A stretch of 64,000 nucleotides of DNA, taken from positions 62,001-126,000 of the forward strand of contig JBPJFY010000004.1 of the NCBI GenBank assembly GCA_051208045.1. The letters are read 5' to 3'. Source of the stretch: LZORAL124-50-18 sp051208045. Its GTDB lineage: Bacteria > Pseudomonadota > Gammaproteobacteria > Pseudomonadales > Oleiphilaceae. The notes under the pieces are model-generated. The model saw only the letters and a list, made by a program, of their open reading frames with translations, was not told where the DNA came from and did no database searches. A program made the position numbers and the translations under genes. The first letter of the stretch is position 1, and the number at the start of each line of letters is the position of its first letter. Of the stretch, positions 17,886 to 26,885 are shown in pieces.

Positions 17886-18815
17886 TTACAGCTTTTGCTC
17901 AAGCTCAGGAAGCGCTTCAAACAAGTCTGCAACCAGACCGTAATCTGCAACCTGGAAAATTGGGGCTTCTTCGTCTTTGTTGATGGCCACAATGACTTTA
18001 CTGTCGGACATACCAGCAAGGTGCTGAATTGCGCCGGAAATACCAACCGCGATGTACAACTGAGGTGCAACGATTTTACCCGTTTGACCTACCTGCATAT
18101 CATTGGGTACAAAGCCCGCGTCAACCGCAGCACGGGAAGCGCCAACCGCTGCTCCCAGCTTATCAGCAACCGCTTCAAGCAGTTTGAAGTTATCACCATT
18201 CTGCATACCTCGGCCACCAGAAATCACGATAGCAGCGCTGGTCAGTTCCGGACGATCAGACTTAGCGATTTCTTCACTGACAAATGCAGAAATACCGGCG
18301 TCTGCCGCTGTAGCAACGGCTTCAACTGCCGCAGAACCACCTTCGGCTGCCACAGGATCAAAGCCCGTGCTACGTACGGTTACGACTTTGATGCCATCGC
18401 TTGATTTTACAGTAGCAATGGCGTTTCCAGCATAAATAGGACGCACAAATGTGTCAGGCGCTTCAACACCGATGATGTCAGAAATCTGAGCTACATCCAA
18501 CAGTGCCGCTACACGAGGCATGAAGTCCTTACCGGTGGTCCCTGCTGAACTCAGGATGTGGCTGTAGCCTTTGCCAAGCTCAACCACCAGACCTGAAAGA
18601 TTTTCAGCCAGGTGATGTGCGTAGGCTGCATTATCAGCAACCAGCACTTTGGCAACACCGTCGATTTTTGCTGCGGCTTCACCTGCTGCACCACAGCCAC
18701 TGCCCGCGACCAGTACATCGATGTCCCCACCGATTTGTTTCGCTGCAGCGATTACATTCAGAGTTGCGCCTTTAATGGATGCATTATCATGATCCGCGAT
18801 TACCAAAATGCTCAT
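17886..18815 (-). CDS. etfA: Electron transfer flavoprotein alpha subunit
   Basis: A 309-residue FAD-binding subunit. The C-terminal FAD domain shows AIVISGGRGMQNGDNFKLLEAVADKLGAAVGASRAAVDAGFVPNDMQVGQTGKIVAPQLYIAVGISGAIQH in outline (SGGRG, GASRAAVD, VGQTGK and GISGAIQH boxes). The N-terminus MSILVIADHDN is standard for EtfA. With EtfB it collects electrons from acyl-CoA dehydrogenases such as LiuA and delivers them to ETF-QO. Its start is two bases after the etfB stop, with an AAGGTGA ribosome site inside etfB. Confidence 0.97.
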   Translation of the reverse strand: MSILVIADHDNASIKGATLNVIAAAKQIGGDIDVLVAGSGCGAAGEAAAKIDGVAKVLVADNAAYAHHLAENLSGLVVELGKGYSHILSSAGTTGKDFMPRVAALLDVAQISDIIGVEAPDTFVRPIYAGNAIATVKSSDGIKVVTVRSTGFDPVAAEGGSAAVEAVATAADAGISAFVSEEIAKSDRPELTSAAIVISGGRGMQNGDNFKLLEAVADKLGAAVGASRAAVDAGFVPNDMQVGQTGKIVAPQLYIAVGISGAIQHLAGMSDSKVIVAINKDEEAPIFQVADYGLVADLFEALPELEQKL

Positions 18816-18817
18816 GA

Positions 18818-19567
18818 TTAAATCACCTTCGCTTCATTTTTCAGTTTTTCGACCAGCTCATCTACGCTACCCACTTTAATACCCGCCTGGCGCGTTGGTG
18901 GGTTTTCCACCTTCACGATGGACAGGCGTGGTGCAACATCAACACCCAAATCTGCAGTAGACAGGGTTTCAAGCGGCTTCTTCTTCGCCTTCATGATATT
19001 CGGCAGTGAAGCATAACGTGGTTCGTTCAAACGCAAATCGGTCGTGACAACAGCAGGCAGGTTCAGAGCCACAGTCATCAAACCACCATCTATTTCACGA
19101 GTCACGTTGACTTTATCGCCTTCTACACCTACTTCAGAAGCAAATGTACCTTGAGGCATACCCGCCAACGCAGCCAGCATCTGACCGGTTTGGTTGTTAT
19201 CACTATCGATAGACTGCTTACCAAGAATTACCAGGTTTGGCTGTTCTTTGTCAGAAATTGCTTTCAGCAACTTGGCTGCAGCCAGAGGTTGGATATCTTC
19301 ATCCGTTTCAACGTGAATACCACGATCTGCGCCCAACGCAAGCGCTGTACGAATTTGTTCCTGTGCGGTTTTAGGACCGATAGAAACAACAACGATCTCA
19401 GTGGCAACGCCTTTTTCTTTCAATCGAACTGCTTCTTCAACAGCGATCTCACAGAAAGGGTTCATAGCCATTTTCACGTTGGTCAAATCAACACCAGTGT
19501 TGTCAGGCTTTACACGTACTTTTACGTTATAATCGATAACTCTTTTAACAGCGACCAGAACCTTCAT
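18818..19567 (-). CDS. etfB: Electron transfer flavoprotein beta subunit
   Basis: A 249-residue AMP-binding subunit opening MKVLVAVKRVIDYNVKVRVK, with NPFCEIAVEEAVRLKE, LALGADRGIHVE, the recognition-loop region LNEPRYASLPNIMKAKKKPL and a C-terminal regulatory segment. A longer frame extends 25 codons upstream, but the ATG at 19567 follows a GAGGA ribosome site and matches the family N-terminus. It partners EtfA and is the first gene of a two-gene operon divergent from ETF-QO, separated by 614 bases. Confidence 0.97.
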   Translation of the reverse strand: MKVLVAVKRVIDYNVKVRVKPDNTGVDLTNVKMAMNPFCEIAVEEAVRLKEKGVATEIVVVSIGPKTAQEQIRTALALGADRGIHVETDEDIQPLAAAKLLKAISDKEQPNLVILGKQSIDSDNNQTGQMLAALAGMPQGTFASEVGVEGDKVNVTREIDGGLMTVALNLPAVVTTDLRLNEPRYASLPNIMKAKKKPLETLSTADLGVDVAPRLSIVKVENPPTRQAGIKVGSVDELVEKLKNEAKVI

Positions 19568-20181
19568 AGATTCCTCGTTTTTAAGCAATGAATTTAAATT
19601 GACCTTTTTGAACGGTAGTGACAGCGCTCTTCGCGATAACATTGTTCGTAAATGTCACCGTGTTTTCAAACGACTGCTATACTAAATGGCACACCGTTTT
19701 TGGTGCCCCTCCTCACCTCACCTCAAACCAATCATTGCCAGATCATTGTTTGAGTGTGATTACGCAGTAAGGAAAGCCAGTCAAATAGGCCCCAAGTTGT
19801 CCTAACTGAACAAAATATGAACATGCCAGGCATGCAAAAGCGCCATAATACTGAACGTAATTTTCATTTTGGTCAATAGCCGAAGCGCCAACAAAACCAC
19901 ATTTGACAGCAAAAATTCATTTTTATTTGCCTGTATTCATATGTTTTTCAATGCTTTAGCACTTTTCAAACAAACGTTTGTTTGATGTCAATTTTCTGGT
20001 ACACTCTAAGCGCTATTATTCTGTATAATGCGTCGCGTGTTTTGAACAGCGTCGAATTCCTTGTGCTTGAACGGTATTCGGCTTTAATTCTCGTATCAAT
20101 TGCAGTTTGGTTGTCGCTTTTTCGGGCTGCGGTTAGAGAACATTCACTTCAGTATTAAACAAACGATAGAGGAGATCGATT
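19568..20181. other. Divergent intergenic region etfB/ETF-QO
   Basis: 614 bases with no convincing gene. It must hold promoters for etfB (minus) and ETF-QO (plus). The clearest element is the 18-base palindrome listed separately. A strong -10-like TATAAT lies at 20024-20029, 153 bases before the ETF-QO start, so a long leader is possible. I see no tRNA or riboswitch fold. Confidence 0.6.
19967..19984. promoter_or_regulatory. PsrA-like palindrome CAAACAAACGTTTGTTTG
   Basis: A perfect 18-base palindrome. It contains the CAAAC...GTTTG symmetry of the TetR-family fatty-acid regulator PsrA, whose regulon in gammaproteobacteria is known to include etf genes. A possible promoter, TTGTTT (19978-19983), 16 bases, TACACT (20000-20005), overlaps its right half, which would allow repression of ETF-QO. 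No psrA gene is in the window, so the regulator is inferred. Confidence 0.6.
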
Positions 20182-21837
20182 ATGGAACGCGAATCTATGG
20201 AGTTTGACGTCCTAATCGTAGGTGCAGGGCCAGCAGGCTTGTCAGCCGCGTGTAAAATAAAGCAACTTGCGAAAGAAGCCGGCGAAGAAATCAGTGTTTG
20301 TCTGGTTGAGAAAGGCTCAGAGGTTGGCGCACACATCCTGGCAGGAACCGTATTCGAGCCCAGAGCACTGGATGAATTGTTCCCTAACTGGAAAGAAATG
20401 GGGGCACCTCTCAATACGCCGGTCAAAGGCGATGATATTTTGATGTTGAGAGGGCCGGAATCCTCCGTCAAAATCCCGAACGCGTTTGTTCCACGCGGAA
20501 TGCATAATCACGGCAACTATATTATCAGTCTGGGAAATCTCTGTCGCTGGCTTGGAGAACAGGCGGAAGCGCTGGAAGTTGAAGTTTATCCAGGATTTGC
20601 CGCTGCAGAGATTCTGTACCGTGAAGATGGCAGTGTAAAAGGCGTGGCTACCGGAGACATGGGGCTCGATCGCGAAGGCAACCCGAAAGACAGCTTTATG
20701 CCCGGCATGGAACTGCATGCTAAATACACACTATTCACAGAAGGGTGCCGAGGCCATCTCGGCAAGCAGCTTCTCGAAAAGTTCAAGCTGGAAGAAGGCA
20801 AAGATCCACAACACTACGGTATCGGCATTAAAGAGCTGTGGGATATCGACCCATCTAAACATGAGGAAGGCTTGGTACAGCACACTTCCGGCTGGCCATT
20901 AAGCGAATCCGGCTCGTCTGGTGGGTCATTCCTTTACCACATGGAAAACAATCAGGTGGTCGTCGGTCTCATTACCGACCTGTGTTATGAAAACCCACAT
21001 CTCAGCCCCTTTGAAGAATTTCAGCGATTTAAGGCGCACCCGGAAGTGCGAAAGTACCTTGAAGGTGGTAAGCGCGTTTCCTATGGGGCACGTGCAATTG
21101 CGAAAGGCGGTTTTAACTGTTTGCCCAAGATGACATTCCCGGGTGGTTTGATTCTCGGCTGTGATGCCGGCACGCTGAACTTTGCAAAAATCAAAGGCTC
21201 ACACACGGCAATGAAGTCCGGCCTGCTCGCAGCAGAAACTGTTGTTGAAGCCCTGAAAGAGGGCAAGACAGGCAGTGAAGAGCTGGTCGCATTCGAGAAG
21301 CGCTTCAAAGAGTCCTGGCTGTATAAGGAACTCTACGACGTGAGAAACTTCGGTCCTGCCCTGCACAAATTCGGCAGCGTTCTTGGGGGAGCCATTGCCT
21401 TTATTGAGCAAAATATCCTTCGAGGCAGCATGCCCTTCACACTGCATGACACCACGCCGGATCACGCAAAAATGAAACCAGCTTCAGAATGTCAGAAAAT
21501 CAACTATCCCAAACCGGATAATACACTGACGTTCGATCGCCTCAGCTCCGTATTCCTGTCAAATACGAACCATGAAGAAGAGCAACCTTGCCACCTCAAA
21601 CTCAAGGATGCGGGCATTCCCATTGGTGTGAACCTGCCGAAGTACGATGAACCCGCACAACGCTATTGCCCGGCTGGCGTATACGAGGTGATGGAAAAAG
21701 AAGACGGTAGTAAGGTGTTCCAGATTAATGCGCAGAACTGCGTACACTGTAAGACCTGTGACATCAAGGATCCGGCACAGAACATCACCTGGGTGACACC
21801 AGAGGGTGGTGGTGGCCCGAACTATCCCAACATGTAA
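20182..21837 (+). CDS. Electron transfer flavoprotein-ubiquinone oxidoreductase
   Basis: A 551-residue ETF dehydrogenase that passes electrons from reduced ETF to ubiquinone at the inner membrane. The N-terminal FAD fold has DVLIVGAGPAGLSAACKI; central motifs include LVEKGSEVGAHILAG, GIGIKELWDI and GCDAGTLNFAKIKGSHTAM. The C-terminus holds the 4Fe-4S ligands: Cys in RYCPAGVYEV and then CVHCKTCDIKDP. The start at 20182 follows GAGGAGAT; a second in-frame ATG lies 15 bases later. It works with etfBA next door and with LiuA upstream. Confidence 0.96.
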   Translation: MERESMEFDVLIVGAGPAGLSAACKIKQLAKEAGEEISVCLVEKGSEVGAHILAGTVFEPRALDELFPNWKEMGAPLNTPVKGDDILMLRGPESSVKIPNAFVPRGMHNHGNYIISLGNLCRWLGEQAEALEVEVYPGFAAAEILYREDGSVKGVATGDMGLDREGNPKDSFMPGMELHAKYTLFTEGCRGHLGKQLLEKFKLEEGKDPQHYGIGIKELWDIDPSKHEEGLVQHTSGWPLSESGSSGGSFLYHMENNQVVVGLITDLCYENPHLSPFEEFQRFKAHPEVRKYLEGGKRVSYGARAIAKGGFNCLPKMTFPGGLILGCDAGTLNFAKIKGSHTAMKSGLLAAETVVEALKEGKTGSEELVAFEKRFKESWLYKELYDVRNFGPALHKFGSVLGGAIAFIEQNILRGSMPFTLHDTTPDHAKMKPASECQKINYPKPDNTLTFDRLSSVFLSNTNHEEEQPCHLKLKDAGIPIGVNLPKYDEPAQRYCPAGVYEVMEKEDGSKVFQINAQNCVHCKTCDIKDPAQNITWVTPEGGGGPNYPNM

Positions 21838-21850
21838 CAGCCTCTCATCA

Positions 21851-21877
21851 AAAACCGGAGTTCACCTCCGGTTTTTT
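21851..21877. terminator. Bidirectional terminator between ETF-QO and DUF1285 gene
   Basis: Arms AAAACCGGAG (21851-21860) and CTCCGGTTTT (21866-21875) with a five-base loop, followed by T residues on the plus strand and preceded by A residues that give a T run on the minus strand. It can end both convergent transcripts. Confidence 0.85.
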
Positions 21878-21906
21878 AATTTAATGCACTGCTCTTTCTC
21901 TGTCGA

Positions 21907-22461
21907 CTATTCCAAAGCAAAGAACGTATTGGCACTATAAACACCCAACTGGGTCTCCCCGTTTAAGCTTACCGTTTCCGCAAGCTCTGCCAGCCGATAA
22001 TACACCGGTCGAGAGAGCAATCCTGTGAGGCTTCCCCTTACAACAACAATGGGGACACGATCCTCAGCCTGGCCGCTGAACTGAATGGGATGATTTTTGT
22101 CCAGCGCAAAACAGTCGCCAGTGAGTGTCGTAAACACAATAATACGGGAACGCCCCTCACCTTCTTCTTCCATGCCGGAGATCAGGAAAGGAACACACTC
22201 TACTTGAATTCGCCATTTTTCGTTGGGGGTAACCAGAAAATAATCGTCCTCTTCCATTTTCAGAATGGTAGAAAACAAATTGGCGATTTGCTGGCGTTTT
22301 ATGGGTTCGCCTTGATACCACCACTCACCGGATCGCTTGATTTCAATGTCAATATCCCCGCTTAAAGGCGGATTCCATAGATGGACGGGCGGGAGTTGAT
22401 TTTCTTGCAGATCGTACTGTGAACGGATTTCTGCAACAACACCCTCGATATCATTCTTCAC
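21907..22461 (-). CDS. DUF1285 domain-containing protein
   Basis: A 184-residue soluble protein with the features of DUF1285: PPVHLWNPPLSGDIDIEIKRSGEWWYQGEPIKRQQIANLF (read as the LWNPP, DIDI, W-Y-G-PI-R boxes), then VTPNEKWRIQVECVPFLI and RVPIVVVRGSLTGLLSRPVYYRL. Structures of the family are two-domain beta-rich folds; the cellular role is not established. It converges on ETF-QO across a shared terminator and is 33 bases downstream of the radical SAM gene on the same strand. Confidence 0.85.
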   Translation of the reverse strand: MKNDIEGVVAEIRSQYDLQENQLPPVHLWNPPLSGDIDIEIKRSGEWWYQGEPIKRQQIANLFSTILKMEEDDYFLVTPNEKWRIQVECVPFLISGMEEEGEGRSRIIVFTTLTGDCFALDKNHPIQFSGQAEDRVPIVVVRGSLTGLLSRPVYYRLAELAETVSLNGETQLGVYSANTFFALE

Positions 22462-22494
22462 TGGCTTTTCTCCTCAACTCACGCGATCACAAGC

Positions 22495-23403
22495 TTACAA
22501 CCCTCTTTGCCACTCCTGTCTGAGTGGAATGGTTCCCGGCCGATTGATCGCCTGATCTACCGTGGCCAATAATGCCTCCTTGTCCTGGCCCAAGGTCCCT
22601 TTAAGCACAAGATAGTTCGACGCATGATCGGAGCGAAAGACCGTATTTTCCAATTCAAAATGTTCAATGAGCGCGCGAATTTCAGTGAATAGCGCCATCT
22701 GAGTCAGGGGCTCAAAGGTTCCTTCAAATCCCTCCCTGAAGCGCTCGTCACCCATCGGAAATGACACAACCAATGTCGAGACAAACTCAGGCTGAGTTTC
22801 GTTCATCAGTTTGGCACTGTTAATCGCGTGCTGCTCCGAATAGCGCATGCCACCCAAGCCGTTGAGAATCATCACCGACGACTTGATTCCTGCAGCCTTG
22901 AGTTTGAGCAAGGCCGATTTCGATGATTCGAACGTTTCTCCTTTTTTAACCAGCCGCAGCACTTCATCATCGCCTGATTCGCAGCCTACATAAACCATCG
23001 TCAAGCCTAACGCCCGAAGTGCTTTCAACTCTTCAACCGACTTCTTGCCGACATTTCTCGGCAAACAATACGCGGTGACCCGCTCAACGTTGGGAAAATG
23101 TTGATTAATACACACCAGTATTTCGTTGAGCCTGCGCGACGACAATGTCATGGCATCACCATCGGCGAGGAAAAATCGCTGTATACCCGGTGACGCCTCA
23201 GCCACCTGCTTGATTTCCTCTTCAATCTGCGCAAATGGTTTCGGCCTGAACTTTTTTTGGGGCGCGGTATACATCTCGCAAAAGGTACACTGATTGTACG
23301 AACACCCGTTGGTCACCTGTAGGATCAGAGAGCGCGCCTCTGACGGAGGCCTGAAAACGGGTTCTATGTAGTCAATCGGCAGATAATTCATGGGCATAGT
23401 CAT
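22495..23403 (-). CDS. Radical SAM protein
   Basis: A 302-residue enzyme with the 4Fe-4S motif CSYNQCTFC (Cx4CxxC spacing, as in radical SAM proteins that begin ILQVTNGCSYNQCTFCEMY) near residues 34-42, followed by the SAM-binding beta strands, for example RFFLADGDAMTLS, TMVYVGCESGDDEVLRLVKKG and SVMILNGLGG. The variant resembles HemN/elongator-type bacterial radical SAM proteins of unknown substrate. It has no extra cysteine cluster. Function cannot be assigned beyond the fold. Confidence 0.85.
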   Translation of the reverse strand: MTMPMNYLPIDYIEPVFRPPSEARSLILQVTNGCSYNQCTFCEMYTAPQKKFRPKPFAQIEEEIKQVAEASPGIQRFFLADGDAMTLSSRRLNEILVCINQHFPNVERVTAYCLPRNVGKKSVEELKALRALGLTMVYVGCESGDDEVLRLVKKGETFESSKSALLKLKAAGIKSSVMILNGLGGMRYSEQHAINSAKLMNETQPEFVSTLVVSFPMGDERFREGFEGTFEPLTQMALFTEIRALIEHFELENTVFRSDHASNYLVLKGTLGQDKEALLATVDQAINRPGTIPLRQEWQRGL

Positions 23404-23459
23404 TCTTTAAGGTTTCTATATGCGTATTGTAACACGCTGAGCTGGTCGATATGGTCTGA

Positions 23460-25712
23460 TTAGCCAAGCATTTCATCCAGTCCTAAGCTACGCAGCTTTT
23501 CCACTACCGTTTGCCGGATTTGTTCGACGGTATTTAGCTTTAGGCAACGCTGTGCAGTCAATTCGGCCTCTTTCACTGGCACTGAGCGAATCAACGCTTT
23601 GATTTCTGGAATATGGGAGGAGTTTAAACTCAACTGCCGCACACCAAATCCCAACAGAATGAATACAGATACCGGGTCATTCGCCATTTCACCACACAGA
23701 CTCAGGGGCATATTCAACGACTTGGCAGAGTCACAGATTCGATGAATCTCCTGGAGGATGGCAGGATGCACCGGATCATACCGGTTTGCAACGCGACGGT
23801 TGTTTCGATCCAGGGCCAACAGATATTGACTTAAATCGTTACTCCCAATAGACACAAAGTCGATATCATTACTCCAGAGCGGTAGCTGCGAAATGGCTGC
23901 AGGCACCTCAATCATAATGCCAATCTTTGGCCTCTGATGAGTAATGTTTTCCTGAGCCAGCTGCTCACAGGCATCGGAGACCAGTTGTCGAAAACCTTTA
24001 ATTTCTTCGGTCGATGTTACCATAGGGACGATGATGTGCAGGTCCTGACGGTTGCCCGCAGCCACAAGCATCGCTCGCACCTGTGTCATGAGCAGCTGAA
24101 TATTATCTAAGGTAAACCTCACGCCCCGCCAACCCAAGGCGGGATTTTCTTCATCAGTAAACTGAAAGTAAGGCAGAGGTTTGTCACCGCCGACATCGAG
24201 CGTACGCATGTAGACAGGTTTACTTTGATACGCATCCAGGACCGTGCGATAGCTTTCTATTTGATCACTTTCACTTGGAAAGCTACTGCGGGACATAAAC
24301 AACACTTCCGTACGATATAAACCGATGCCCTCTGCGCCATTTTCCAGCCCTGGGGACAAATCTGCATGCAACCCCGTATTCGCCAGCAACACAACCCGGT
24401 GGCCATCCAGGGTAATTGCCGGCTCGTCTTTTAGCGCACTGAGTTGCTTCTTCAAACGCCGCGCTTTTGTTTGAATCTGGCGATATTCCGAAACGAGCGT
24501 AGACGTAGGAAAAAGAATGACTTTACCGGTATTGCCATCCACGATGATTTCATCACCTGCCTGCAGGTTTTGAATTGTACCTGTTCCCATTACGGCGGGG
24601 ATACCCAATGCATTGGCAAGCACAGCGGAATGAGACAGGGACGTCCCCTCATAACTGACGATCCCCGCCAATTTCTTCACCGGTATGCTTGCTACGTCAA
24701 AAACGCTGACATGTTTGCCGACCAGCACGACCATGTCTTTGGCTGTGAGCGCAACCGTGCTCTTTGCATTTCTGAGCTTCCAGGTCAGGTACAACTTGTT
24801 CCCTAACTGTTCCACATCTTCGAATCGGGCTCGCAAATAGGCATCATCCATCGCGCGAAACGCGTCAGAAAAATATTGTACACTGCTCTTTAACGCGGCA
24901 GGCAGGGAGCCCCCGGCTCGAATTTTGGACTCGACCTTTTCACTGAAAGCAGGATCAGACAGGAAGTACGTGTACGCATCAAAGATACCGGACACTTCGG
25001 CGGAAAGTTCGTCGCCAAGGTCCAATTGCTTGTTTTTGATATCCTCAGAGACCAGCTTGATCAGTTCCTGCCACTCCTGCAGGGCACAAACAACATCTTC
25101 ACAGCCCTCGTCCACGACATTTTGAAGGTCAAACTCTTCAGTCGCACAAAATTTCACGCGCCCGATGGCCACGCCGGAAGAGGCTTTTACACCGATTTTG
25201 CGAATATTACGTGTTTGGGCTGCGATGGCGACCGATGGTAACACCCCAAGAATCATCGCAAGCTGGCTCGCCAACGTGACAAGAAAAGCTTCCACGTCCG
25301 TGCTGAGCTTTCCCTTTTTCAAACTCTGAACTACCAAAACACCGATCACCTGCCCCAGATAGACCAAGGGAACACCACAGTAGCCGTGATAACGCTCTTC
25401 TTTGGTTTGTGGAATGTAAAAATATCCCGGATGATCTTCGGCGTTATCCAAATTCACCGAATGACGCAACTTAACCACTTCACCTGCAATACCCAGTCCA
25501 GGTGGTATGACCACATTTTCCGTCATTCTCAAGCCAAAGGACGCCACCAAATGCAAAGAGCCGTCCTCCTGCATTCGATACAAACTACACACATCCACAT
25601 TGATCAGGTCGATAACGGTGTCTACGATGAGTCGCATCTGCTCTGCAGGCGACTCTTTCAATGCAACCTTTTGAAGCAGGTTTGTCAGTTTAAGTATCGC
25701 GTTATCCATCAA
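23460..25712 (-). CDS. ptsP: Phosphoenolpyruvate-protein phosphotransferase PtsP (EI-Ntr)
   Basis: A 750-residue enzyme I of the nitrogen PTS. An N-terminal GAF domain (about 1-155) senses small molecules. The swivelling phosphohistidine domain contains GTSLSHSAVLANALGIPAV with the phosphorylated His at about 361. The C-terminal PEP-binding barrel shows GIGLYRTEVLFM, MRTLDVGGDKPLPYF, NPALGWRGVRF, IGIMIEVPAA, DFVSIGSNDLSQYLLALDRNN and LSLCGEMA. It passes phosphate from PEP to NPr and then EIIA-Ntr; neither partner is in this window. Starts at 25712 and 25709 differ by one Met. Confidence 0.96.
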   Translation of the reverse strand: MMDNAILKLTNLLQKVALKESPAEQMRLIVDTVIDLINVDVCSLYRMQEDGSLHLVASFGLRMTENVVIPPGLGIAGEVVKLRHSVNLDNAEDHPGYFYIPQTKEERYHGYCGVPLVYLGQVIGVLVVQSLKKGKLSTDVEAFLVTLASQLAMILGVLPSVAIAAQTRNIRKIGVKASSGVAIGRVKFCATEEFDLQNVVDEGCEDVVCALQEWQELIKLVSEDIKNKQLDLGDELSAEVSGIFDAYTYFLSDPAFSEKVESKIRAGGSLPAALKSSVQYFSDAFRAMDDAYLRARFEDVEQLGNKLYLTWKLRNAKSTVALTAKDMVVLVGKHVSVFDVASIPVKKLAGIVSYEGTSLSHSAVLANALGIPAVMGTGTIQNLQAGDEIIVDGNTGKVILFPTSTLVSEYRQIQTKARRLKKQLSALKDEPAITLDGHRVVLLANTGLHADLSPGLENGAEGIGLYRTEVLFMSRSSFPSESDQIESYRTVLDAYQSKPVYMRTLDVGGDKPLPYFQFTDEENPALGWRGVRFTLDNIQLLMTQVRAMLVAAGNRQDLHIIVPMVTSTEEIKGFRQLVSDACEQLAQENITHQRPKIGIMIEVPAAISQLPLWSNDIDFVSIGSNDLSQYLLALDRNNRRVANRYDPVHPAILQEIHRICDSAKSLNMPLSLCGEMANDPVSVFILLGFGVRQLSLNSSHIPEIKALIRSVPVKEAELTAQRCLKLNTVEQIRQTVVEKLRSLGLDEMLG

Positions 25713-25800
25713 CTCACCTTAGTTTTGACATCAGATGAGATGAAGGATAAACGAAGCGTTGAAAAACTGTAAGTAGGCAAGTTGCCGGAATCGGTACCTG

Positions 25801-26481
25801 TTAGCGAGGGGGATCTACTCTGTGTGATACCGACGAGTTCAGTCGAAACCAACCAGCCACACTGTGCCGTATGGTGAAACTTGGAAGCACTTCGTGCGGA
25901 AACTCTTCGCTGAGGAAAATAACAACCGTACCCGCCTCAGGGTTTATCGTTTCAAGCTTTGTTTTGCCATCTTCAGCATATAACACCAACTGACCGCCCT
26001 GCTCGTCTGTCCAATGGTCGTTGAGATAGGTTACCAGCGTTAAAATGCGATTGGCCTCCCCACGGAAAGCGTCGACATGCTTTTTGTAAAAATCGCCGTA
26101 TTCATACCGCGCCAAGTGACATTCAAAAGAAAACAGCCCAAGAAAGAGACTTCGATTCAGCTGTTGTTTCAGTTCTCTGGTCCATGTGAACCATTCGGTA
26201 AGTTGAGGGTTCGACTCCACGAGCCAAGCCACTTTGTCACTTCGGATTTCCGTGGCATGAACATTGTCTTTTCCTCGACCCACACTTGCGAGGTGGTAAT
26301 CGTGGACATGGACATTCGCATGGCCTTTCAAGCTGTTTATCACATCAACGGGTAATGCATTGCGGCGAACAAAGTAACCGCACTCTTCAATGCTGGCAGC
26401 AATCTCTTCAAACAGGGTGAGATTGATCACCTCATTGGACTGAGGGAGTGGCGTTCCCGGGAAACCTATTTCCATTGCCAT
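25801..26481 (-). CDS. 2OG-Fe(II) oxygenase (prolyl-4-hydroxylase/SM-20-like)
   Basis: A 226-residue dioxygenase. The iron ligands appear as His-x-Asp in KKHVDAFRGEANRILTLVTYLN and the distal His in FPHEVLPSFTIRHSVAGWFR, where the Arg should bind 2-oxoglutarate. EGGQ-type spacing (TDEQGGQLVLY) is that of the prolyl-hydroxylase-like family. The frame opens earlier at 26514, but that start would overlap the upstream gene by 28 bases; the ATG at 26481 gives five bases of separation. The substrate is unknown; bacterial relatives hydroxylate proteins such as EF-Tu or ribosomal proteins. Confidence 0.88.
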   Translation of the reverse strand: MAMEIGFPGTPLPQSNEVINLTLFEEIAASIEECGYFVRRNALPVDVINSLKGHANVHVHDYHLASVGRGKDNVHATEIRSDKVAWLVESNPQLTEWFTWTRELKQQLNRSLFLGLFSFECHLARYEYGDFYKKHVDAFRGEANRILTLVTYLNDHWTDEQGGQLVLYAEDGKTKLETINPEAGTVVIFLSEEFPHEVLPSFTIRHSVAGWFRLNSSVSHRVDPPR

Positions 26482-26486
26482 GTTCT

Positions 26487-26798
26487 TCAATCGCCAGAAG
26501 CGCTGGCAAAACATTGGGCCAGCATTTCATCGTAGTCAAAAGATTGATTTGGATCGGCGGCAGTGATGGCTTCTATCTTTTGCTGCACTTCCGCATAACA
26601 GGAGTCTAACTGATTGTTGTCCGCTTGATCAGTGAGTCCTTCCAGGCAATCATTGATAAGCGCGGTACGTTCCTGCTCGGTGGCGGCAGACTCTGCCGTT
26701 GACTCACAATAACTGCGGGCCGCTTCTTCGTTTGCTTTTGCTTCGACGGCAAGAAGCGAGAGTAGACACACAATCAATAATGAAGCGCTTTTAACCAT
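26487..26798 (-). CDS. Small exported hypothetical protein
   Basis: A 103-residue protein with an N-terminal signal peptide (MVKSASLLIVCLLSLLAVEAKA, cleavage near residue 22) and an acidic, helical mature part with four cysteines (SYCESTA, DCLEGL, DSCYAEV, AQCFASA), which could make two disulfides in the periplasm. I do not recognise a family. It is five bases upstream of the oxygenase gene. Its start codon and part of its Shine-Dalgarno sequence lie inside a long inverted repeat, listed separately, which suggests control of translation. Confidence 0.7.
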   Translation of the reverse strand: MVKSASLLIVCLLSLLAVEAKANEEAARSYCESTAESAATEQERTALINDCLEGLTDQADNNQLDSCYAEVQQKIEAITAADPNQSFDYDEMLAQCFASASGD

Positions 26799-26838
26799 AA
26801 CCCCTCCTCAAATAAGAAGGGGCGATTATGGTTAAAAG
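26788..26838 (-). promoter_or_regulatory. Inverted repeat that would mask the start site of the small exported protein
   Basis: A 13-base perfect inverted repeat (26788-26800 and 26826-26838; arm CTTTTAACCATAA) extended inward by five further pairs (26801-26805 with 26818-26822) after a three-base bulge. In the minus-strand RNA the distal arm contains the ATG (26798-26796), and the inner pairs include part of the GGAGGGG Shine-Dalgarno sequence. Folding would hide both. No U run follows, so a terminator is less likely. Confidence 0.6.
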
Positions 26839-26885
26839 TGCGTCATGAGAACAACGAAATAATTTGATAATGACGACAATATTTT

